A stretch of DNA of 64,000 nucleotides from Lepeophtheirus salmonis. Taxonomy: Eukaryota; Arthropoda; Copepoda; Siphonostomatoida; Caligidae. The position numbers were made by a program, and so were the translations under genes. The stretch covers positions 10,602,001 through 10,666,000 of the forward strand of contig NC_052134.2 of NCBI RefSeq assembly GCF_016086655.4. The letters run 5' to 3'. This document shows, in pieces, positions 24,030 to 36,100 of this stretch (position 1 is its first letter; each line of letters begins with the position of its first letter). The notes under the pieces are model-generated. The model had not been told where the DNA came from and searched no databases. It was given only the letters and a program-made list of their open reading frames with translations.

Positions 24030-25460
24030 CTCAGCAATGTGGTCGGGCAATATGCAATCCCTCATAGAACTATGTGAAAATTCGACCCAGAGATAAATAA
24101 ATGGATCCTAAACGGTTAGCTAGAAGTCAGCACTAGGACGGACGGTAGTGTAATTCCCCTCATGACCGTCGAACAAAATAAGAAAATGAAAGTGAGACCT
24201 GTTTTGGACTCCAGGGAGTTGAACAAATATGTGGAATGAGGTTGTGTAGACGCAGATGAATTGGGGAAAAAACTATGAGAGTGGAGTCAGTTCTCAAATA
24301 ATAGCACTCGTCTGGATTTGTGCGATGCTTTTATATTAATTTTTTTGAAAAACATTTCATGAAAGTTTAAAAAAAAAAAAACCGCTAAACAAAGAAAAAA
24401 AAAGTCAAGACACTATGGGGTTTGGAAAAAAAATTCCAAGTAAATTAAGGTTGATAAGGAATGCTTAAAAGTAATGATAGTGCATTACAGAGGAGAAGGG
24501 TATAAAATGGCTAATCTTGGATTTGGGTTGAATTATGCTCCAAAAATTATTAAATCTGTTCTGGCATATGTTTTTGAAGCGATAAGGAAGATGCAGAAGC
24601 AACCCATAATTACTTCTACGACATAATCATCAACTTGCACAAGATTAAAGCGGGGAAAGTGAGAAATATCGTCAAGAAGTATGGCCTCGAGACAAAACCC
24701 CTGGAGAACTTTAATGAGACGTGTGTATTAGGACTTGAGGTCTATAAGGATCAACATGGTAGATTGAGGTGGAGGAGAGCCGGTGAGGAGAATACACAGC
24801 TGAGTGAATATATAACAAGAAGACAGTGGTTCTCGTTCAGTGGAAAGCTGATAGGCTGCTTCTTTGTGGCACGTTGGCAGGAGTACCCGTGAGTTTTGTG
24901 AAAAGATCATTTAGTGAAGGGTCATTGAGTGACTGTTCCAGAGCCAATACTGTCAGAATACTTCGTGATATCGTAGATAGAATTAGAAAGTCAGACCTGG
25001 GACATGGCACATGGAGTGTGAGAGGCAGTGCCACGAATGAAAAGATCCTAGTTCAATTGTACTTGGAGGATGGATAAAGAATTGAGAATGGGTGTGGATC
25101 CTAACGAAAGAAGACGGCTCTCATATGAACCTGTCAGAGTTAAACGTGGTTGTCAGAGGGATTAATATTGTAATAAAGTGGGGGAGGGAAAAAATATCCA
25201 TTAAGACCGACTCTGCTATTGTATACTCATGGCATTCCAGACACTCTTAGTTTCTTTTCTCTCCTTTTTATGTGGTAAGCCATGAAAGGAGAGAAAAGAA
25301 ACTAAGAGTGTCTGGAATGCTTGTTAGAAGAGGAGTTGCACTACTTGGAGAGCTCTTTGTTGTGTATGGAACAGGTTGGGACCTGGAGTTGGTGAGGGTA
25401 TATAAAAACTTAGCCGACACCATGACAGGAGTCTCAAGGGCATGGATGGAGAGGTAGGGC
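24030..25460 (+). mobile_element. Retroelement pol remnant (RT plus RNase H), truncated
   Basis: Broken + frames are in order: KVRPVLDSRELNKYV (24190-24235) and STRLDLCDAF, then LGFGLNYAPKIIKSV (about 24515), then the connection region RRQWFSFSGKLIGCFF (24815-24870) and SFVKRSF. RNase H follows, with NLSELNVVVRGIN and IKTDSAIVYSW (25120-25230) and the end NLADTMTGVSRAWM. This is a diverged LTR-retroelement lineage; whether Gypsy or another clade was not settled. An AT-rich insert (about 24330-24480) and many stops break it. The YxDD box was not found. Confidence 0.7.
25232..25320. repeat. Perfect 36-bp inverted repeat (hairpin), 17-base loop
   Basis: 25232-25267 is the exact reverse complement of 25285-25320; the loop is 25268-25284. 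The right arm is native pol sequence (it encodes ERREKKLRVSG within the RNase H region). The left arm is an inverted copy placed just after the TDSAIVYSW block. This is what a template switch or fold-back repair event would leave. Confidence 0.95.
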
Positions 25461-26039
25461 AGTGATTAGAAGGAGTTGGATGAAGAGCGGTCATGCGATG
25501 TACCATAATGTGATAGAACACCACACTCTATTTCGCAAATCAATCACTAGACGAAGTACCAAAAAAGTTGTCTAATCATTATTTCAACTTTCATTAGGAA
25601 TTATAACGGGCAATGCATCTAATGTAAATAAGATGAGAAATTTTAACAAAATCAAAAGAGTCTCAGACTTTGGAGAAGACAGTAAGAGAAATCGCTAATG
25701 TAATTCTATCGTCCCTACAAAAAAAAGATCTGGTGGAAGCTCTTTGTCAGTGGAATTAGATTGACAAAGAAATCCACAAGGAAGTTATGCTCAAAATTAA
25801 TCGAATAATAAATTGTATATTTAAAATACTTCATGATTAATTTGCACTCAAGTGATAATATAAATAAAGTTGAATTAAATGAATGATATGAAAAAAATCA
25901 AATGATTTAAATCAGCCAACCCTGGTTTGCACCCATAAAAGACACACATACATACACAAACTCTATTATATATAATAGAGCTTATATAATATAAGTATAT
26001 CTACTAATATGTAATGTGTTAAATGATATCCGAACCTGC
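25461..26039. other. AT-rich stretch, no gene
   Basis: No recognisable frame. A short palindrome (tctattatatataatagagc) lies at about 25962-25981. Confidence 0.45.
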
Positions 26040-26049
26040 CAGTTAATAG

Positions 26050-26690
26050 TCAGCCTGTATAAATTTACCTATTTACTCATGACAATGAGAACTGCCTTAC
26101 CTGTCTACAAAATAAGGCGAAGGGGCATATTATTCTCTTATAAATAAACTTTTAGTAGCGTTTGTTATTGTTTCAAGTCCAAATATATTATAATTTGTCA
26201 TTCAAACTTCAATTTATTACTTTAAGGTAAGTGAAATTTAAAAGTTTTTTGAAGAATTGCTTAAAATGTATTCTTGATCTCTTCCAAAGGTCTTCAGACT
26301 TGGGGACACAAGCTTTTCTCAGACGATAGGGAACAAAGAACAAAGTAGTATGTAATTTGTTTAGAGTATGGGTGATGGGCAAGGGCTCCGGGCAGAAGTT
26401 GGGGGAGGAACAGTTTATATAAATGACATCACATGTAGATTACACCATAATTGCACAACTTCTATTTTTATTGTTTATCAACAAGTACGTGGACCAATAT
26501 CTACTTGATCCCCTTAGCCAGTTTCTGCACAAAAGACGATATCAAAATTTATAAGTTTTCTTCAACAAGAATACACATTTGTCATTACGTAATAAAGATG
26601 GAAGTACAACTTCTTATAGTTTAGTCACCCCTGTTCCATTAGCAGGGGGTGGGATGGAGGGGCTGTAGCTCCCCACTACCAAACTAAGGC
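26050..26690 (+). repeat. Long interspersed repeat, copy 1
   Basis: Collinear with 31440-32530. The core 26291-26630 is almost identical to 32108-32440: shared strings include cagacttggggacacaagct, gggcaagggctccgggcaga and ttgtttatcaacaagtacgt. The 5' part (26060-26230, with gaaggggcatattatt) is also shared but more diverged. No long frame is open in the core. The 3' end runs into the GGGGCTGTAG family (about 26640). Confidence 0.85.
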
Positions 26691-26819
26691 ATTTTTGTTT
26701 TTTTCCAAAAATTTGTTTAATTGAGATGAAAAAATTTGACGCGAAAATACAACCAAAATTTTTTTTAAAAGGTTTATTTCCTTAAAAAAAGACATTGCGG
26801 CAAATGATACAGCAAATAA

Positions 26820-27660
26820 TTTCTTTTTTGGAGACTCAATTTGTACTACATAAAATGTACAAATTCCCAATAAACATTGATGATACTTTATCAAATGAAC
26901 TTCAAGATAAAAATGAATAACCACCTGTAATGAATACTAATTGATGCCTCTGATAAACAGTGATATTTGAAATAAATCGTTGTAATAAGTAATGCAAATT
27001 CTAATGAACTAGGTAGATATGTAATATTAAATATATATTTGGAGGGATTCGTGACGATTAATGTAGGATAATTAGAAAAAAATATTTTATTCTTCCTATT
27101 ATAATAGTTAACTAATGGTCTACAATATGGAATTAAGGTTTTAGGTATAATGAGGAAATGACACATTTTAGTGTCTGTTGTATAATGAAAATAGGTATCA
27201 GAGTAGGCATGTTACAAAATAGATTTGAAGGCAATAAATAACGTTATTTGATGTAGCCTTTTCTTCTGATTGCAGTGATGCAAATATTTCCAATATTTAT
27301 TCAACAGCGATGGTGTAATTTAAATTTTTTGATAGAAAGTACTGCTATATTTTCTCCGTTTCTTTAATTCTAGAACATGGTTTTTTGACATACATAGATG
27401 ATTCTTGTCAGCTTCATGAAATTTTGTCAAATCATAATTGAAACATTTAAGTATGTGAGAAAATTTAAAAAAAAAAAAAAAAAACATGCCTAATCTTGAA
27501 ATTTATAGAAAAAAAATCACATACATACATTTGAGGGATAACGTTTTGATACTTGTTCGGTAAGGTCCCATTTTTGAGATTCAATAATTCACCCTTTTTC
27601 TTAATATTAATGAAAAAAGGGGGTTCGCTGTTATAAAACTGAATTGTTTTATTCACACAT
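26820..27660 (+). repeat. MITE family A, diverged copy
   Basis: 26826-26990 matches 470-625 in the same order (for example ctacataaaat, aattgatgcct, aacagtgatatttga). 27555-27640 matches 890-960 (cttaatattaatgaaaaaag). The middle is diverged and includes an A-run at about 27466-27484. Confidence 0.55.
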
Positions 27661-28255
27661 TGCCCGAAACCAACAATATTCACGACCCATTAAAACAATT
27701 TATTCTAAAGTTCAGAACAAAGGGATCCCTTGCAACAAGTGTTTGCAATTATCATTGCATTTTTTATTTCTCTTTACTATTTTTTTTATACAGCTATGCT
27801 TAATTAAAACACATAATCTATATAGCTAGTGTAAGGTATTGAAGTTAAGCGCCGATCTTATGGAATGACAGTTTTTAAGGACCAGTTCCAATGATCGACA
27901 GTCATAAGGATTAATAGGTCCAGTCCTAAGACTGGATCTTACTGAATATATAAGAACTGATAGAACACTATTTATATCAGAAATCAAAAAAAATCTTCTT
28001 GTTTTGAAAATGTAATAATTAAAAAGAATCAATTATGTTAAAAATATTATTCATAATTTGGATTTTATAATAAAACAAAAAAATCTCCTCAAAAGTATCA
28101 TTCTGCCCCCCCCCCTACTTGCAAATACATCATTCCAGTCCGGATGATATACGAAAGTCCATCGAAATTTCGAGAACTTCTGGTGCATATCGAGGTTATG
28201 TTTAGTTAGTCTATTACTTTCTGTTGACATTCGTTTGAATCGAAGAATTGGGTAG
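27661..28255. other. AT-rich stretch with a GGACC-type short repeat
   Basis: No gene. 27855-27950 has ttaaggaccagttcc and ggtccagtcctaagactgg, related to 20120-20160 and 32825-32890. A C-run (ccccccccc) lies at about 28107. Confidence 0.4.
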
Positions 28256-28259
28256 AAAG

Positions 28260-28440
28260 ATTATGACGACCCTCTTTTGGATCTGCAAGGAATAATCCTC
28301 ATCGACTATTTGGAAAAGGATAAAACTATTACAGGTGCATATTATCCATCGTTATTGGCTGTTTGAAAATCGAAATGCAAGAAAAAGGACCACGATTGGC
28401 TACAAAAAAGTCATTGCCCATCCCGACAATGTATGAGCTC
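28260..28440 (+). pseudogene. Mariner transposase middle fragment
   Basis: The frame from 28264 reads LQGIILIDYLEKDKTITGAY and then YPSLLAV, the block around the first catalytic Asp region of mariner transposases. Frameshifted remnants of the next block (KKKDHDWLQKSHCP) follow. It ends near 28440, before the second Asp block. Confidence 0.65.
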
Positions 28441-29864
28441 ACACCTCAGAATTTATGGTCGTAAAATTAATAGAAATAGGTTTCCAAATTGAGATTCGCA
28501 CCGAAAAGGCAATCTCACACACCTTCACTATTCTGTCACTTATCACCCTATCATGGATTTTGGATGCTTTGTGGAGTAATAACCTCAACAGGCCGTCCAG
28601 AAAGTTCAGCGTCATTTGTGGCAAATGACCAACTTCAAAAATTTTAAAATCCCTTATAAACTGTTCTAATCGAAAGTGTAGAGTCTCCATAATGTTTATC
28701 AAGTTGTTTTTTTAATCTACTGTGGCTTTTTGCCTTTCATAAAGTAATGTTTAATTAGCGTACGAAATTATTTTTTGTCGATTTTTGAAAATGGCTGCAT
28801 CGATTCTAACAAATGCAGAGCAGAACGCATTTGAACGATCTGGCCGAGAGTTGGTATTTGTTCTTCCATGAGATACTAATAACGAAACATAACCTCGATA
28901 TTCACAAGTAGTGCCATCTCTGGACTTTTCAAACTACCTTCGTACAGTCAAACCTGCGGTCATAATCATTTTCCAATTGAAAATTGCTACAAAATAGGAA
29001 TACTGGATCAAGAGGGCACCTGCACCAAGAGGTTTCTTTTTTAGTTGCCCTTACTAAAGGTGGCTTATAAAAAAATATAATGTTAAAGACGTAATTAGAG
29101 ATAAATAATTGATATTTTTATATTTAATAGTAAATGATTAAATATTCAAAATTTTACAAAAATATATTTAATTTCCGTATAAACTTTAAAAGCATGCCTA
29201 GATATAAGCAGGCTGGGATAAAAAAAAATAATATTCAGAAAAAAGGATATTTCATGCATCAAATATAATTTGAAATAGTATATTATTAAAATTACAAAGA
29301 AGTGGCGTGATACGATATTTACTACGGGTATGTGACGTCATTTCATTCCTTTAACTAATAATGTAGATGTTTCTAGTTCTTTCCCCTATATCTTTGTTCT
29401 GAACGTTGATTGGTAGAGCTTGATTCACAGTAATTATTGAATATGAATGACATACTTGGTAAGAACTACTACTAACAACTGATTTTGGGCCATTTTTCTC
29501 TTTCTTTTCGAAGTAAAGGCTGCATGATTGAAGAAAAGTAACTAAGTGACTTATGTTCATTCTCACCAACAACCACTTGTGACTAGCAAATGGCTAGATG
29601 ATATTGATATTCACTTTAAATTTAAGTCGTTAAAAGTGCGACTTCCACTCAACAAATTACAAAAAAGTATTGTTAATAGGTTGAGAAAAAAAAACCAATT
29701 TCGTATTTTTGATTTTATTTCATTGCTTTATAAAAAGTGAGGCAATCATCTGATTTAAGCCAAGTATGCCCCGTTCTGTTTGATAACAATGAGAATTCAA
29801 GTTCATAATGCCCTTTTCGTTGGATCCCTTGTAGACCAAATTTGTACACCCAAGCGCGTTTTCC
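28441..29864. other. Unassigned stretch
   Basis: An 87-codon minus-strand frame (28702-28439) and short neighbouring frames show no domain I recognise. The strings atatcgaggttatgttt at about 28187 and, inverted, aaacataacctcgatat at about 28885 form terminal-repeat-like ends around 28140-28970. The mariner fragment therefore probably sits inside one old element of about 0.8 kb. Confidence 0.4.
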
Positions 29865-30031
29865 ATATTTTAAAATCTCAAGGATGGAATTTCCATCCAT
29901 GAATTGCTACTGAATTGAAACAAATTGGACAGACCTGGCACCAAGTGACAACTACCTGTTCTTGTCAAATTTGCTTGAATTCAGTAGCGATTCGTGGATG
30001 GAAATTCCATCCTTGATATTTTTAAAATATG
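29865..30031. repeat. Fold-back repeat, about 65-bp arms
   Basis: The left arm 29865-29929 and right arm 29967-30031 are near-perfect inverse copies. Both contain ggatggaatttccatcc (itself palindromic) next to gctactgaatt. The 37-base spacer reads WTDLAPSDNYLFLSNL in part on the + strand, a mariner third-Asp block, so it is a fold-back derivative of a mariner element. Confidence 0.75.
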
Positions 30032-31439
30032 CCGATTTTCTTCCTTTGACACCTCCATAATTGACACACGATAATTCACGACTGAACCAGCCATGCGCAA
30101 TACTGTCCGAAAAAGTGTTTGTGGTATACCCCAACACCTTTTACAACACTTAATCCTATGATCTTAGGTGACCAATAACGAACAAGATATACGTAGTTCA
30201 AAAAAGGGCGGGAATATGAAATTACTTTTTACCCAAATCTAATATATTTAAGCACTCCATACATATTTTAGTATATTATAGGATTTTTATTCAAATTTCC
30301 GGGATGATTTCAGATACACAAGGATATTGAATAGAGTTTATTATCTTTATTTGACTTTTGAAGCTTAATTTGATCCCGATTGGGTCTTTCAAACAAAATC
30401 TACCAACTTCTAATTCTTTCATTATAATGTTGCATTTTTGCAACAAAGCGCAATATGCAGCACCTCCAAGGGATGAATCAGAATAATGTGTTGATAGAAG
30501 TCAACGATGATCATTGAAAACATACAAATTTATTCCAAGCTCAAGTTATAAAAAAAATCATTCTAGCCTACTTTTGTGTTGACAGATCACATATGTTAAC
30601 TTTCAAGAATATTTTTATTTAGACTTTAAAACATTAAGAAAAACGCTATTTTCCAAAAATTATATTTCCTTTATATTTTAGCATTGTGTTGTTTTTTATT
30701 CAAAGTATATGGGACGTGACATAAGGAAATTAAATCTCATGACATTTAAATCACCGTAAAATTTACATACAAATATGACAAGTACACATGCAAAATATCA
30801 ATACATTAATAACTGCACGGTAGTGTAGAGAGTCCGAGCCTTGGAAACAACCATGCATTAAACACGGGCTAAAAAGTCCCGGGCATAATAGAGATACACT
30901 TTATTTCCGTACAAATTGGCTTTTATAAATTAATATCTTTTTTAATTCTTTTTTGGAGCAGAGTCTCCATAACATTTTTCAAGCCATTACCTAACTTGAA
31001 CGCTATTTCTTCACATCAAGAAGCTTGACACGGTAGCTCACAGACTAAAAAACAGATTGTCATGAAAAATGTACATCTTTCTTTTGAAGCCTGTTATAAT
31101 CTGAAAATTATGTGAATTTAAAAAAATACCCCCATTTATGTATGGACCCAGGGACTGTTTAGTCCTTGAGTTACATATGGATGAGCAAAACGTAGAGAAA
31201 ATTAACAGTTGTGTGACTAGAAAAGGTAAAATGGTTGGTGCATGTGCTCTTTTTTACATAAGAAGTAAATTGCAGTTGGTATGACTGACTTATCTGGCTA
31301 ACTACCATATTCTTTTGGGCTTTTTTTTTCTTTAAATACAAAACTTACTATGCTAACATTGAAAACAAAACAAAAAAAAAACTATTGTGATACATTAATA
31401 ATATGATAAAGGATATCAGCTCTTTTAATTTACTAGTGT
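30032..31439. other. AT-rich stretch with a repeat shared with an SLC23 intron
   Basis: No gene. About 30380-30600 shares order and strings (caatcagaataat / aatcagaataatgtg, ttttgtgttgac) with 37610-37860 and partly with 59380-59460, indicating an old MITE-like family. Confidence 0.4.
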
Positions 31440-32530
31440 ACCCTTTATAAATTCGACTATTTACTCATGAACATGAGAATTGCCAAACCTGTCTACGAAA
31501 TAAGATGAAGGGGCATATTATTACTGTATATAACGTTTGTTATTGTTTCTTAATCAAGCATATTATAATTCGTCCGTCAAAATTTTATTTTATTTTATAA
31601 TCGTCATTTATTGCAAGCCAATATAGGAACGTCCGTGGTGGGAGGGAGGAGCTTCAAAATATCTTTTAAAAATTAAAAATATTTTAGCGAATAACTGTAG
31701 ATTTTTGAGTTTTTTTCAAAAAATTTAATACTTGAAGTTTAACTGTCCAATTTGTCTTCCAAAAAATTTAGTTTTTGTGAACTAAATCCAATGAGACATA
31801 CAATAAATAATTAAAATTTGTTAAGTAAATAAAAATTATATTAAGAATAATATAATACTAAAAGCAGCACAGTAACCATAAATGTAAATATACTCGAGGT
31901 TGCGTTGATACATAAAATTGTTCCGATATTTATGTAAATTTGCCATAATTTGTACATTATTTATGGTGTCATTGTTATTATAAGAAAGAGAGAGGCAAAC
32001 AGCAACATTTGCCTTTTCCTTGAACTTTAATTTATTACTTGTTAAAGATAATTGATTTTGTGTAGGGTTTTTTGAAGAACTGCTTAAAGTGTATGAGTGA
32101 CCAATTCCGGAGGTTTTCAGACTTGGGGACACAAGCTTTTCTCAGACGGTATGGAACAAAGCAGTATGTAATTTGTTTAGAGTATGGGTGATGGGCAAGG
32201 GCTCCGGGCAGAAGTTGGGGGAGGAACAGTTTATATGAATGACATCACATGTAGATTACACCATAATTGCACAACTTCTATTTTTATTGTTTATCAACAA
32301 GTACGTGGACCAATATCTACTTGATCCCCTTACCTAGTTTCTGCACCAAAGGCGATATCAAAATTTATAAGTTTTCTTCAACAAGAATACAAATTTGTCA
32401 TTACGTAATAAAGATGGGAGTACACCTTCTTAGAGTTTGACCCCCTGTTCCATTAACAGGGAAGTCTGCAAGTGGTGGGCTGGAGGGGCTGTAGCCCCCT
32501 CACGAAATTTTGTATTTTTGTTTTTTACGA
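31440..32530 (+). repeat. Long interspersed repeat, copy 2, with internal insertion
   Basis: 31440-31610 and 32035-32530 correspond to 26050-26690. The intervening roughly 420 bases (31612-32034), absent from copy 1, begin near a gtggtgggagggaggagc motif of the GGGGCTGTAG family and look like a nested insertion. The core 32108-32440 is nearly identical to copy 1. Confidence 0.8.
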
Positions 32531-33154
32531 TAAATATGATTAATCATTATGAAAAAATTTGACACGAACATAGGGGTTAAATTTTTTTCTTCAAAGAGTT
32601 ATTTCCTGAATAAAGGACATTCGGGAAAATTATGCAGTAGAGTTCAAAATTTAACACTTGAAATTTTTTGTGAAAAGCTGTGGATATTGGAAATTTTGCT
32701 CATAGAAAAATTGTTATTTGAAAGTTTTTTTACAAAAAGTTTAATTTTTAATAAATAGCTGTGGAATTTTGAAATTGAATTTTGAATTTGCAAATGGACT
32801 ATTCATAGTGTTGTGTCGGTACTTACTGATTTAGTCCAGTGTAGTCTTAGGACATATCCTTAGGACTACCAGTATTCTAACAGATTAAAAAACAAGTGAT
32901 GTCATCGAGCACTAAAATTTATAGGTTTTTAGAACTGAACTGGACGGGACAGGGGCTGAATGTACGGGATTGCAGTCTTCATTTCTAAATAAAAACCGAT
33001 CACACATTAACTATTCCTCTATATTAAAGTATATTCTTCCAAAATATTTGAGAATATTTTAAAATAGTACAGCTATTCTCAATGATATCTATTTGGGTTG
33101 ATTGTACTATTTGTATATTATGATGTGCATTCATGATTTTTTTTCGTTCTTTAG
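32531..33154. other. Repeat-rich upstream region of the SLC23 gene
   Basis: 32540-32790 is the A/T-rich periodic part of the GGGGCTGTAG family (aagctgtggat, aatagctgtggaa). 32820-32900 carries the GGACC-type motif. A splice acceptor (ttctttag, ending 33154) directly precedes the first recognised coding exon of the SLC23 gene. A 5' untranslated exon is therefore likely further upstream but cannot be placed. Confidence 0.4.
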
Positions 33155-33173
33155 AAGTGTAACTATTCCCAAA

Positions 33174-36100
33174 ATGGTTGTGGAACACCACTTAAATCAT
33201 TTAGAGAGTGCAGGATCTCAAAATGATAGTCCAAATGAAGATAAACTAGATATTATGTATGACATTGATACCTCTCCGCCCTGGTATCTTTCAATTCTTC
33301 TTGGAATACAGGTAGGGAAAACCAACAAAGATTGTGGATTAACTTTTCACTGTATGTGAATATCTTTTTAGCATTACTTAACCATGTTTGGCTCAACAGT
33401 AGCTATTCCTTTCATTATTTGCCCGGCCATGTGCATGGAGTCAGATGATCCAGCAAAGGGAAACATCATATCCACAATCCTCTTTGTATCAGGGATGGTG
33501 ACTCTCTTACAATCATCCTTTGGTGTGAGGTACTAGAGAGTCCACTGCCAAATCGCTTATTACTCATATATAACCATTATTTTTAGACTGCCCATTATTC
33601 AAGGGGGAACGTTTGCTTTTATTGCTCCAACAATTGCCATTCTTTCATTAGATAAATTTAAATGTCCAGCAAATTTTGAACGAGTGGGCTTGGGAAATAT
33701 GACTTACGTCGAAAAAACGGAGGAGTGGCAGATTAGGATGAGAGAAATTCAAGGAGCAATCATTGTATCATCATTGGTACAGATATTTCTTGGATTTTCA
33801 GGTAATCTGACCTTAATAGACTCTAAGGAAAGAGACGACAAGACGGCTGAAGTAGTAATGAAACAAAATAAACAGGTGTCTAAATGATGCTCACTCCTTT
33901 AAGCAACCTTGATCAAAGAAATTCTATAAACAATTACTATGGATGGGACTTTTGTAGAGCACGAATAGAATAGAAGTGTAGGATGTCTCTACAAAATCCC
34001 ATCCCTTACAATGGTGCGAGACAAAAGATGAACTTAGCTGAGTAAACATATTATTAAATATATCAGAATTCAATGTTATAACTATTTCCCATTCATATGT
34101 TTTTGCCTCTTTCATCTTTGCATCCTTATTTCATCTTATATTTATATTCATTTATCCTATTGATTCGCCTATATTTTCAAAGGAATTGCTGGCTCTTTCC
34201 TCCGATTTGTAACTCCATTGACAATTACACCAGCCATAGCCATGGTCGGGCTTGGTCTCCTAGAACCAGCTTCACAATTTTGTGCAAAACACTGGGGTAT
34301 CTCTATGGGGTGAGTACTCAACAATGAATCAGATATAAATGCACTCCAAATATATATATATATATTTCATTAGAACAGTTATGCTTATGATCCTTTTATC
34401 CCAATACTTGAGGAATATAAACATTCCCTGTTGCAAGTTTCTAGCCATTGAATCACTACCAATATTTAAAGTTTTCCCTGTAAGTTGAGATCTTTCTAGC
34501 AAATGTTAATTTAAAAGATGAACAACCTTATTGCAATTAACAGGTAATAATGACAATCTTAACGATGTGGTCTCTATGCTTCGTTCTAACTGTTACTGAT
34601 GTACTAGAGAAGGGTTCATATGGACGAACAGATACAAAATTAAAGTTGTTACAGGACTCAACTTGGTTTCGAGTTCCCTATCCATGTAAAAACAATTTAT
34701 AAAAATATTTTATGATGTCCTTATAAATTTATCATTTTTTTTTACTTAAAGTTCAATGGGGATTGCCAACAGTGCATATTGGAGCTGTGGTTGGGATGAT
34801 TGCAGGTGTCATTGCCTCTGCGATTGAGTCGGTTGGGGATTACTTTGCATGTGCAAGGCTTTGTGGAGCACCTCCACCTCCAACACATGCAATTAATCGA
34901 GGAATAGGTGTGGAAGGATTAGGATGTATGATTGCAGGGATCTTTGGTTCTGGGAATGGCACAACGAGCTACTCAGAAAATATTGGTGCCATTGGGGTTA
35001 CAAAAGTATATCCTTAGTGTAATTAAAAGAATATTCAATACATGTTTTGGCGAGACGTCACTATTTTGATGTCATCCATTTTAGATATCAACAAAACAAC
35101 CAAGGTAACAATGAAAACTATTTTTTAATTAATATTAAGGATAATAGTGAACTATTGGGGCCTAAAGAGACTTAAAAGAAAAGAGGAAACAAGATGGTTG
35201 AAGTAAAAAGTAAACAAAAACTATATATATGAATTATGTTTAGGATTCACTTAACCTTCGATCAAAAAATATAGATTATAAATACCCTTCGTAGATGATT
35301 AGGGTCATGTATTTTTGTTTAAAAATAACTTTTATATTTTTTAAAGCATAATTATGATTCAAATACTATGAATATGGTTTTGATTGACAGTTAATGTTTC
35401 TGGTTTATTCTAAAGAAAAATAAATAACCCTGTCCGAAATGTTGACTCGTATTTAATTACATTACAGGGTAGGGTAGCAAAACGCGGAATTAATGTTTAT
35501 TTTCTCATTACTATGGGAAGGTATTTTGATTACTATTTTGGCCGTCCTTTTTACTTAAACAAACTTTACTAGTTATTTAGTCATTTGATCATCATAAGCG
35601 AGTAACAATCTAAAGGCAGCACATCTCAGATCTCTTAGAAGCTGGAGTTGATGTAATAAAAATTACGGACATTCTTAAGTATTATATGAGCTTGGTTTTT
35701 AAGTTGGCCAAGATAAAAAAATAGAGGAGACCTCCCCAGGATGTCAGGAAGTGGAGGGCATAAAGTAAAGTGGGATACGAAGATCTTGTTAAGTTTGGAG
35801 AAGATATAAAGGAGGATCCCACCCAGCCGATGTTTTGTCTCACCAACCTCCTAGGACCATACCGGGGGAGCTATAAGCACAACTTGGATTAGTTTCTATA
35901 TGGGGCACTTTCGAGAGGGAAACCAACAGAACCTCTAACCCAAATATGGACTCACTGAAGTCCTCCACAGTGGATGTATGGGACAACTTGTCATTTGAGT
36001 TTGTCATCAACTCCTGCATGGCCTTCAGGCGACGTGTTAAGACCGTGATTGATATTTTTTTCCCTATTGTTAAAAATATCAAATTATTGATGTATTTCTA

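Noticed and set aside
35840..36082. 80-codon minus-strand frame in intron 7
   Set aside because: The + strand of the same segment encodes the clear mariner C-terminal block, so the minus frame is a shadow.
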